From NCBI RefSeq assembly GCF_003597395.2, contig NC_133769.1, positions 50,806,341 through 50,870,340 on the forward strand: DNA of 64,000 nt. Reading direction: 5' to 3'. The notes beneath the pieces were generated by a model. It made no database searches. It was not told the origin of the DNA and was given only the letters and a program-made list of their open reading frames with translations. Shown in pieces: positions 55,501-64,000 of this stretch (the first letter of the stretch is position 1; every line of letters begins with the position of its first letter). The stretch comes from Chelonoidis abingdonii (Eukaryota > Chordata > Testudines > Testudinidae). A program made the position numbers and the translations under genes.

Positions 55501-56890
55501 GAACCCATAGGTAGAGCAAAGAATGCCTACTTTTCCCAGTGATCCAGGACTCCTAATTACAGGTTAAGTTTTGACTAGCTAGGACCGAGTCCAAAGCCTT
55601 TTTGCAGGTTGAAGTAGTTTTTGTATGGAAAAAAATTATAGGGGAAGGGGAAAAAAGTAACAAGTGGTATAAAAATGTTGCCTCACTCTGGGTTATGGCA
55701 GATGAGTTATGATAAGGGACACTGTTTCTGACATGAAGCATCACATCAGGTTAAAAATAAAATAAAATCACCTAAATGCTATATTCTAAAACTCTGGTAT
55801 GCTTCCCTTCAGTTACTGGAACTGTGTTTTTATCTTCTTTTTATGACCCTTTTTTATAAAAGGTAGCTGGTACTCACAACATTTTTGGGGACTGCTCAAA
55901 ACTTTTCACAGTTAATTAGTATTGCATGTAGCAAAACACCCGCCCTACCTCTGGGCCTTGGGGGCTGCCCTGGTTCATTTGTAACTGATTTATTTTTTAA
56001 GGTTGTCTGGCACATCTCCACCCCAACCGCTTCCAAGAAATTTTAGACCAGCGTCAGCTGGGAAAGATCAGCTTCACATGCTGACATACAGAGGCGGCCT
56101 GTGGAATATGGGGGCCTCTAGTGGGGCCATCAGTGGGAATCCTTAGCTCTAGTTTGACCCAGGAATACATTAAATGCCACCAGTAAGGTTTTTTAAAGTC
56201 TTGTGAGAAAGACCCCTCATCTGACTACTGCATTATGTATTTCCTAGATCAGGAAGAGGAGTGTTATACTGACTAGATTTGTGGCTCATTTCATTTGGGG
56301 AAACCCATGGTAGATGGTTTTTGCAGGCATCTATAGGCATCTCTCATGACTTATGAGCAGCCAAAAAATTACTTTATAGACAGTTTAAATTCTACAGAAA
56401 GAAACAAAAGCTGGGGAAATATTCTGATGCCTTTACTCAAATTTGAGGAATGATTTGCTCTGTGTAAAATCCCACTGAAGTCAGTAGAAATAGTACTCAA
56501 TGTGAAGTCTACAAAATCCACTCCCTCCCCCCACCGTTTCCTTGGGGCTGTATTTTTCATAAGACCTGCTTATGAGGAAAATTGCTTAGAGTGTTTCCTT
56601 TTTTTATTTTTCCATCCCCTAATGATGCAAATTTCTTTCTGGAATCTTCTGTACTAGACTTTCAGGTCAATAGTCTGGGATCTTTTCATTATCTTTATGT
56701 TCACAAGTTGTCCAGTAAGCAGAGCCCTGCCCTGTGAGCAAACTTTCCCTATGAAGTTGAGATACCCATTAGATTTCACAGGTATAAGAAGAAAACTCCA
56801 CTCCTTTGAAAGTACAGTTTCTGATTTTCTATTTGAGTTGTTTTGTGCCTTTTAGATGCAGGCCTGAGTAAAGACAGATGTAACACCACA
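52512..56890. other. Unannotated, largely unique AT-rich sequence
   Basis: About 4.4 kb without a recognised transposon or gene. Isolated core-like words occur (CCACTGATTTCCATGG near 53610; CCCACTGAAGTCAGTAG near 56471) and may be remnants of the foldback family. Frames of up to 86 codons have no features. Possible regulatory sequence cannot be judged from one genome. Confidence 0.4.
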
Positions 56891-59800
56891 CCCCCAAGAG
56901 ACAAGTTGGGAAGGGCTCATCTTTCAAAATATGTGTTTGGATCTGAACTTTCCAAAGGTTTAGGTGTATTAGGATCCTGGGATTTTGTTTGGCCCACCAT
57001 AGAAAGAAAAGGGGGCTAATGGAAAATTTAGATCTGGATCAAATTCTTCCAAATGTTAAGAGTAGATTTTTAAAATTTTATTTTGTTTTTACAACTTTAG
57101 AACAGCAATCCAGACCCTTATGTATTTTTAATGGGGGAGGGGATAATATAAAAGAACTACCACAACCTTAGCTAGATCAGAAAATGAGACTTTGATAGAC
57201 TATCAGACCTTTGATTAAAACAATACTCTCAGATTTTATACTCTGCTAGAAAGCTGAACAAAATCCCTGCAGTTTAGTTATGCAACATTACTCAGTTTAA
57301 CTGTTACTTTATGTTCACCCATGTTCAATGCTTACACTGAGAGAACATTCCTAACCCACTGAGAGACAGAGACTGTATTTTGTTAGGATAGCAGACTTGT
57401 TATATTCCATTCAGCTCAGCACCATTAAGCTGCTGTGTCTAGCATTGCTGTCTGCTGCAAGGATTAATATCTCAGTACTGTATTTTCTTCTTAGTCTAGG
57501 GTTACATTTCAAGAATTAAATGATCATTCAGAAAGTTGGCTTCAGTTTATGAGCTGTTAAACCTGCGATAGATACGGTACGTCAAAACGAAAAGAAATAT
57601 TCCAAGTTATAATAATTAATGTTAACTTTTCCCATGGAATCTTCATCCCTTTCATGCATAATGTGCACCCGTTCCTGTTACTATAATTTTACTCCAGACT
57701 AAAGGGAAGATTTTTCTAGGATGAACCCAATGGATAGCCTTTTTATTATTTTTTGCTTATGAAAGATGATGAATTGAGCACTCTGGAGGCCCAGAGATAG
57801 GGTGTGTGTTTTGTTACATATGTTACCAATTAACAGTGAAAAGTTTTGAATTGTCCCCCCAAAATGTTGTGGGTTACAGACACCCCCATTCGTCCACAAA
57901 GGAGATACAACACTGCCCACTTCAGTGAAACCATCCCTACACTGCCCCAGCACTACACCTTGACCTTGATCTTGAGGCTCAACATCTAAGGCTGAGTGAT
58001 AGTTCAGCCACTATGCCCATTCAGGTCTTGATCCCTCTGCTAAGACTACCAAGGGTGGTTTTGTGATAGGGGCTCTAGTTCATTAGGAACTTGATCAAAC
58101 CTACCAACTCTTAATGTTTACAAATGAACATCCATTGATGGAAATAACTCACAAATTGCCAATCTGGGCTGAACTAGAACCAGTGTCCTGGGTTTAAATG
58201 CTCAGCAGCCCACTATCTATTCTCTTAGAAAATAAGCCCCCAAAATAGCCCTTTATTTTACCTGACCTATGTGCCTCCAGAAAATCACAAGGGCCTTAAG
58301 ATTAAAAAAAAAATCACATCTTCTTTCTTCCCCTTTGGTGTTGTCTGTTATCTCTCATCACCTCCCCCTTAAACTAACTGTAAAATTCTTTTTTAATAAT
58401 TTTAAATGTTATTAGCCAGTATTTGGCATACAGGTCCAAAGTTCAGGCCACTATAACAATCATTTGAGAAATACTCACCAGACAAGTATTCATGCACTTG
58501 TGTCACCTGACATATGGTGAACAAGCTGATGAATGACTCAGGATTTAAATGGTAATTACCATTCATCATTATAATAGACTTGCTAATTCATAAATTCTTG
58601 GTAAGCCAATTTTCTATAAAAAAGCTAATAATAAGAGTGGAGAAGAAAGAAAAAAATAGCCCTAGTATGATAAAAAATGTAAAAGCTAAAATATCTTCAC
58701 TGCCACATATTCCATCTAATGATTGAGTAGTTTTGCACCAAAGTGGGGAGACGAGAAAGGATAGGCAGAATCCACCAACTGATTGCACAAACAGAAGAGG
58801 CCTGCAGATGGGATGAACAATGAGGAAGGATGTTTTTGTTTTGTTTTTTGTGAAAAACTGATCTTTATTTTCCAGAAATATACAAAGTTATTCTCTCATT
58901 TCCCCATCTTCTTCTTCTTCTTCTTCTAGGGAGTTAAAACACTTACACGTGAAATAGGAAGTCGTCCTCTGAATAGTTTTACAACACACCGTGACAAAGT
59001 TATGCACCCAAAGCTACTCACTATCTAAAGTGTGCAAGCAGCTCAAAAGGCTGCACCCAGTGGTGCAGTGAGAAAGCATTGAGTCAGTCATGGTGGCCTA
59101 TGACCAAAAAGATCGAAGCTTGTTGGCTGCTCTGCTGCAAATCAACACTTCCCTAGGAAGAGAATCCTAAATGGCTACCAAAGTTTGGATGTGTTAGTAA
59201 CAAACTACTCTTTCATTCACCCCTACCCCAGAAAAATCTGGTGCAAGTAAGCTACACAATCCCTCTGGGGAAGAGCAACAAGATGTACCAACAAGAATAC
59301 ATGTAGATCAAGTTGTTGGGGTTAGGGCATACAGTGTGGCTTCTTGTATGCAATCCCAGCCTGAAGGGTATTTGTCCAATGTGCTGGCTGGGAAGGGAGT
59401 GGAGCATTACAGAGCACATACTCCTCAAATCAGCAAGAAAATCAACATTGAAACTGTGCAAGTCCAGTGGTCATAGAAACCCTTGTTCCTCTGGTACATT
59501 ATGTATATAAACACCTGCACACCCTGGTCTCATTGTTATTCAGATACATTCCCCACAACCAGAGAAGTGACAATAATAAGTCAATCTGAAAAAGAATCCA
59601 AAGTACCACGAATTACATTCAACTTCTTTCTCCACCACTACTCCTGGATCCTCCTAGTTGTGGACGGAGGATTATTGCATCACAAATCTGGTTGAAATTG
59701 CACCCAGATACACTATGCTGTTGGGTGTGTATTTGGAGATGAGATGCTGAACTACTTTTTCCACGTGGTTATACCTGGATTTACATTTTTTGCACACAGT

Positions 59801-61380
59801 TGTTGTCAGACAGGAGAGGCCCAAGTGCTACCTAATCTATGTTGTTCTTGGAGAAGGAGAGGATTGTATGTATGTGGGATTTTGGGTGCAATTTTCCCTG
59901 TGTTTTGCACTTTGCAGTGCAACCTGCTCTCTTCCTCTCTGTTAGGCACCAGAGTGAATGATCAGATATTGGGTATATAAGACTATTTGAAAATGAGAAT
60001 GCCAAACCTGATCTTTTACTCTAGCTCGCATACGCTATACTGGGATTATGGACACTATTAAAATGTACTATAATATACCATCTTCAAAACAGTTTATAAT
60101 GTGCCTTATTGACTGCTCTGCTGCAAAGCAACCTCCTCTAGCATCACCACCATCCCACCCCCCTCTCTCAGATCAGGGCTCTTTGTTCAACGCTTTTTAG
60201 AGATAAGGACTAATCATTACAATTTGTTGTAGATTGAGTTTGTACACAGAGTTTTGGTTGGGGCACTTTTTAAAACTATTTCTAATGCAATAATTAAAAT
60301 ATCAAATAAGAATGTATGGAAATTGTATACAGTAGAGTGAAAACATTTCAGTTTCTCATTATATTTCTCAGTTCCTCTCACAAGAACAGTTAAAAAGAAG
60401 AGCATCCACTGAAGCAAAATATAAAATAAAATAAAATAAAACAATCCTTAAACAAAAGAAAACAAACAAATCTTGTACTTAGGAACAAGAAAAGTGAGGA
60501 ATCCTTTTAAAGCACTAAATTACAGCAAGCTATAGTACAAGGCTATTTATAAAGTCCCTAAGTACAGTACATTTTCCATTTATTATAATATAAAAAAGAC
60601 CAGATTCTCTTGCAGTGAAGTTAAATCATGTGAATGATGAATTTAGAATATGGCAAGCTTTCATCTATTTGCATAACTCTTGTTGGGTTTTGGGGGGGGT
60701 GTGGTGGGGGGGTGGTAAAACCAAAGGCTTGGAACATGAAATATAAAATGTCATGATTAACAAGTATCACTGTATTTTTTGTTTTCTTGGGGTTACTAAA
60801 ACATAAAAAGTGGGTCAGATGCTGGGTCAGATGCAAACAGGAATTAAATTGGAACAGAATTTATCAGAATGCTTTTGTTCAGCCAACTACATAATCAAAG
60901 GATAAAGATTCCACTGAATTCGTATCCAAATTCCCTATTTCATTGCAGAGTTAGTTATTGTTTAAGAGTTGGGGACAAAGAATTGTAGAGACAAGTATAC
61001 AGGTGTTTGTGAGGTATATATACTATAAAGGTTGTACATCCAGGAATGCTTGTAACACCATGGTATGTACCAGAGTAAAACTCCTGTGGGTTGTGAAGTC
61101 ATTGGGACATTGCAATGTGCATATATCCTTGGTCAGTTTCCCTACAGTGTGTTTTTTTATAACTGGCTATTACCAAAAAAAAGTCCTTTTGATAGAAACC
61201 AGGTAGAAAGTGATCCCCCTGCTCATCTGTACTTTGATATTTTGTAGGATTCAGTCTGCTAGAGATGTTCTATTGTAGAAGGAAAATATTTTAGACTTCT
61301 ATGCTTATATGTTTGATTTCAAGGCAGAACAGTAGGACCTTAACAATGAAATTATCTCTTCTAAGCAAGTAGGTCAACAC
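56891..61380. other. Unannotated sequence with three simple repeats
   Basis: (CTT)n lies at 58907-58927, (AAAAT)n at 60416-60441, and a G-rich tract at about 60685-60716. A diverged 'ggatctgaac' repeat may be present at 56930-57055. The longest frames (84 and 82 codons) lack features. No gene called. Confidence 0.4.
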
Positions 61381-61384
61381 TTTC

Positions 61385-61545
61385 AACATTGGGTGCCTAA
61401 AATTAGGCACTTAAATCTATTTTTAAGGCTCCTGATGTGGACCTTAAAAGTGGGCCACATATTCAGAGATGTTGAGCACCTGCAGCTCCCATCAATTTAG
61501 TGGGAAAATTCAGTTATTGAAATCAATGGGAGTTGAGTTTGAAAT
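61385..61545. repeat. Foldback of the 'gttgagcacctgcagctccc' type
   Basis: ATTGGGTGCCTAAAATTAGG, TTCAGAGATGTTGAGCACCT and GCAGCTCCCATCAATTTAGT are followed by TTGAAATCAATGGGAGTTGA. The CAGCTCCCAT and ATGGGAGTTG parts pair across the centre. It is the forward counterpart of the copy at 45412-45535. Confidence 0.5.
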
Positions 61546-61609
61546 TTTGGCACAAAGATTTATGTTCATTTTTAGAGTTGACTGTGAATCATATGTGATG
61601 TTATCACCT

Positions 61610-62500
61610 TGTGATGCAGAGGCAGACCTACATCACAGCTTTCCTAGTATTATCATTATTTGTTTTACTGCTGTGTCTAGGAGCCCTAGTCATGTACCAG
61701 GACATCATTGTGCTAGGCACTGTACAGACACAGAACAACAGACAGTTCCTGTCCTATGGAGCTTACAATCTAAGTATAAAGCAAGAGACAACAGATGAAG
61801 ACAGATAAAAAAGGGGAGTTACAAGCAAACAACGAGACAGTATTGGGCAGCATGATAGGCAGTGGTATCAGTGCACTAGCAGCCTAAGTGGTGTTATGTT
61901 TTTTGTAGGCTTCACAGCAACAAAGACTTTTGAGGAGGGATTTGAAGGGAGGTAATGAGGTGGTTTTGCAGGTGAACTCCTCCTAAGCATGAAGGGGCAG
62001 CCTGGGAGAAAACCCGAAGGTGCTTGTTGGAAAATTTAACAAGTATGCAGTAGAGGCTGTCGTTGTGGACTGATCATAGGCAGGAACTGACCCTTCAATA
62101 GTGAATAAGAGATGATAGGTAGGGTGGGGATTGACCATGAACAGCCTTGAAAGTGAGTACAAGCAGCTTCTGTTTGATGTGATAGAGAACCTGGAGTCAG
62201 CAGTGGGATGCAAAGAGAGGGGTGATGTGGTCAAAGCGATGGGCTAGGAAAAACAATGTTTGCAGCAGAAGTCTGAATATTTGCAGAGCAAGATTGCATC
62301 GGCTAAGGTCAGAGAGAATGATGTTCCAAGGTATGAGGTATGAGTTGATGAGAGCTTGGACACAAGTTTTAGCTGTGTGAATGGATTGGAAAAGCCGGAG
62401 CTCGGAGATGTAATGCAGACAGAATTGCAAGTGTTACGCAGAGCCTGGGTGTGAGGACAGAGAGAGATGTCTGAACCAAAGATGATGCCTATGTTCCTGC
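61610..62500 (-). mobile_element. L2-type LINE relic: RT C-terminus plus 3' UTR
   Basis: Read on the - strand, the segment near 62190-62260 encodes LFFLAHRFDHITPLFASHC, matching the HITPxLxxLHWLPV block near the C-terminus of L2-type reverse transcriptase; it is followed, in another frame, by LLVLTFKAVHGQSPPYLSSL, the equally typical LLLxTFKALHGLAPPYLSDL block. A 3' UTR follows with TTGTAAGCTCCATAGGACAG and CAGTGCCTAGCACAATG-like phrases, ending in ATAATGATAATACTAGG, an AAT-type tail. Frameshifts and stops make it inactive. Confidence 0.75.
62090..62265 (-). pseudogene. L2 reverse transcriptase C-terminal relic
   Basis: Two conserved blocks in order, FDHITPLFASH and HIKQKLLVLTFKAVHGQSPP followed by YLSSLIHY, with a frame change between them. 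In intact L2 elements these lie after the catalytic palm in the RT connection region. Only this C-terminal part is preserved; no catalytic aspartates are present. Confidence 0.75.
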
Positions 62501-63450
62501 ATTGTCTTCATTAGAGATAAAGGACAAAGGGACCACTCTAGATTTCTAGTGCTGCATCATAAGCAGTGCTGTAGTATTGTGTATAATAACGTTTTTGCTT
62601 TTGTATTTATTTCCACTGGTGCAAACATTTCCTATGTACCCCATAGTGAGCAAATCAGTGTTTTGCCTGTTTGAGCTTTTAAACCTAGTAACAGCTATTT
62701 TGCAGTGAAGTGCAGAAGGGAGTATAAATATGTAATATGTTACAGTTAAAGGGCCAAATCCAAGGATGCAGTAAAGAGCTTGGGAAACAGGCTTTGTGCC
62801 AGGTATCTCATGGAGTGGGTAACTAATGTAGCTCCCCAGAGCCTCAATGTGCTCCCACTGTAAGAAACCGCAGTGGAGGATCTGGTGATAGATCTTTTGC
62901 CCCTCCTTTGCCCCTCTTTCTAGCCTAGCCCTGACCCACGGCACACTGGGACTCCTTAGGGAGCTGGGATGTGCACATTGCCTGTGAAAACCTTTCCTTC
63001 TGCTGCCAGAGTCACTTCTGCAGCTGTGGAGTTTGGAGTTGAATTTGCCCCAATAGCTTTTGCTAACTGAAAAACAGTGAGCTAGACTTTGTTTATAAGT
63101 CAGCAACCCCAGTGAAAACCCTTTGAAGCTTCTAAAAAATGGCTGTGGGGAATTTTCGTCTCCAAAGACTATTCTGTTCTATCTAGTTTCTTATGCCGCA
63201 TACCATGGGAGCAGGAAGCCTAGAAGTAAATTTTGCAGGGCGCTCAAATATGTTCAGGCTTTTCCTAGAAGAAGGCCAAGCTTTGAAAGCTTCACAATAA
63301 TGCTCCTTCTTTGAAACATTAAATACAAGATGGTCACTTAGAGGGCTGTGAAGAGCTGAAACATCTAAAAAGCAATTAACATTTGGAATGGCGCCTATGA
63401 AAAATATTGTTGTTTTTCTTAAATTATAGCTCAGCATGCTTGGTACAGAG
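62501..63450. other. Unannotated sequence
   Basis: AAAGGGCCAAATCCAAGGAT near 62748 resembles a foldback end, but the partner arm is not clear. A 186-codon frame on the - strand (62546-63106) has no domain features and no plausible start context; I treat it as chance. No other features. Confidence 0.4.
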
Positions 63451-63454
63451 TGAA

Positions 63455-63530
63455 ATTCTGTGGCCTATGTTGTATGGGAGATCACACTAGATGATCAGAA
63501 AAGCCCCTCCTGGCCTTGGAATCTATGGAA
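63455..63530 (+). repeat. CR1 LINE 3' tail fragment
   Basis: GTGGCCTATGTTGTATGGGA, then CACTAGATGATCAGAAAAGC and TCCTGGCCTTGGAATCTATG follow the CR1 3' UTR order ('gcctatgttatacaggaggtcagactagatgatc ... ttctggccttggaatctatga'). Only the last 75 bp are present; the upstream part is unrecognised. Independent of the two CR1 copies near 11-15 kb. Confidence 0.65.
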
Positions 63531-64000
63531 GCCCTGCCAGGCTTCTTCTTTACTGCAGGTGGTTTCTGGCTCCTCAGAATGGCATTGGCACAAGTGGGAT
63601 CAGTCATGTGGAAGCATTTTGGATAGTGCATGAGGATGATGTGGCAAAGGCTGTGCAGCACAATGCTAGTATCTTTTTTATGTTGGTCTTTTAGTAGGAT
63701 ATGTCTGTTTTACGCTGACACGTACATTTTTTTGGGCCACTGTGATGAACCCTTTCCCCGCAGCGCCTGGCACAGTATCTTGTGATGGATCAGGCCATTG
63801 TAAAGGAAAGAGTTCCTGGCTTGAAGATTGTTGGGTTCAGTTTGTGTGCTCTTGTGTTTTAATAATGAATCCAGGGCAGCTTCAGATCATCTGACACTTC
63901 AAATGAGCAAACATTTTCAGACACCTCTTGATGCTCTCTGAGATGGAACATCTTCCTATGGGGGAGATTTTTTTCACTCGAGGTCACAGTTCTCATAGTG
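63531..64000. other. Unannotated sequence at the window end
   Basis: TGTGATGAACCCTTTCCCCG near 63742 resembles the opening of the LTR-like repeats at 33743 and 43047, but too little is recognisable to call a copy. No gene. Confidence 0.35.

Noticed and set aside
62546..63106. 186-codon frame on the minus strand
   Set aside because: Longest frame in the window, but with no domain, membrane or repeat feature and no supporting splice signals; a frame this long is possible by chance in 64 kb.
63742..63790. Further LTR-like repeat start (TGTGATGAACCC)
   Set aside because: Only the first dozen bases resemble the repeats at 33743 and 43047; the following sequence could not be matched.
1..64000. 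CRISPR array, operons, bacterial or phage genes
   Set aside because: No regularly spaced direct repeats, no long bacterial-type frames and no ribosome binding sites; the repeats are vertebrate LINE, SINE and DNA transposon types.

Overview
This window reads as non-coding nuclear DNA from a reptile-grade vertebrate, most likely a turtle; a crocodilian or bird-lineage genome is the alternative. The evidence is AT-rich, intron/intergenic-style sequence with no long open reading frame, CR1 LINEs with the sauropsid-type 3' tail (repeats of an ATTCTATG-like octamer), L2-type and MIR-like relics, several non-autonomous hAT elements, and many short inverted-repeat (MITE-like) elements of kinds I associate with turtle genomes. 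Species assignment is from memory of repeat families, not from a database search. There are no operons, ribosome binding sites, CRISPR arrays or rRNA genes, and I found no convincing tRNA gene. Every open frame examined is short and is best explained by chance or by a transposon relic.

Layout: 0-5.5 kb is mostly unique AT-rich sequence, with a small L2-type tail near 0.9 kb and a homeodomain-site-rich block at 2.2-3.5 kb. 5.5-6.5 kb holds a MIR-like SINE split by a foldback, then a retroelement 3' tail and a MITE. A clean 214-bp hAT lies at 10.2 kb. 11.4-16.4 kb is a nested stack: a degraded CR1-type LINE on the + strand (esterase ORF1 relic, RT relic, 3' tail), split by a 5'-truncated CR1 on the - strand and followed by a GC-rich hAT. 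20.5-21.5 kb has a GC-rich inverted-repeat element and a double-hairpin MITE. 23-31.5 kb carries two more MIR-like SINEs, each interrupted by inverted-repeat DNA. 33.7-36.5 kb is an LTR-like composite containing a GC-rich hAT with 8-bp target duplications, then another inverted-repeat element. 36.6-42.3 kb is the least repetitive part: several AT-rich, possibly conserved blocks and one well-formed candidate 64-nt exon on the - strand at 39.18-39.24 kb. 42.8-43.9 kb is a hAT with further insertions. 44.3-47.3 kb is rich in foldbacks. 47.6 and 52.2 kb are MITEs, and 49.8-50.6 kb is another GC-rich hAT-like element. 52.5-61.4 kb is mostly unrecognised unique sequence. 61.6-62.5 kb is the C-terminal end and 3' UTR of an L2-type LINE on the - strand, and 63.5 kb holds a CR1 3' tail.

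How the parts relate: the window looks like a large intron or gene desert whose content is (a) layered transposon insertions whose nesting gives relative ages (MIR/L2 oldest, then CR1, then hAT and Harbinger-like MITEs) and (b) intervening single-copy blocks that may be regulatory. The observations most worth checking are the candidate exon, a dispersed family of quasi-palindromes centred on a CCATTGAYTTCAATGG-like core, and repeated insertion of inverted-repeat elements into old MIR-like SINEs.
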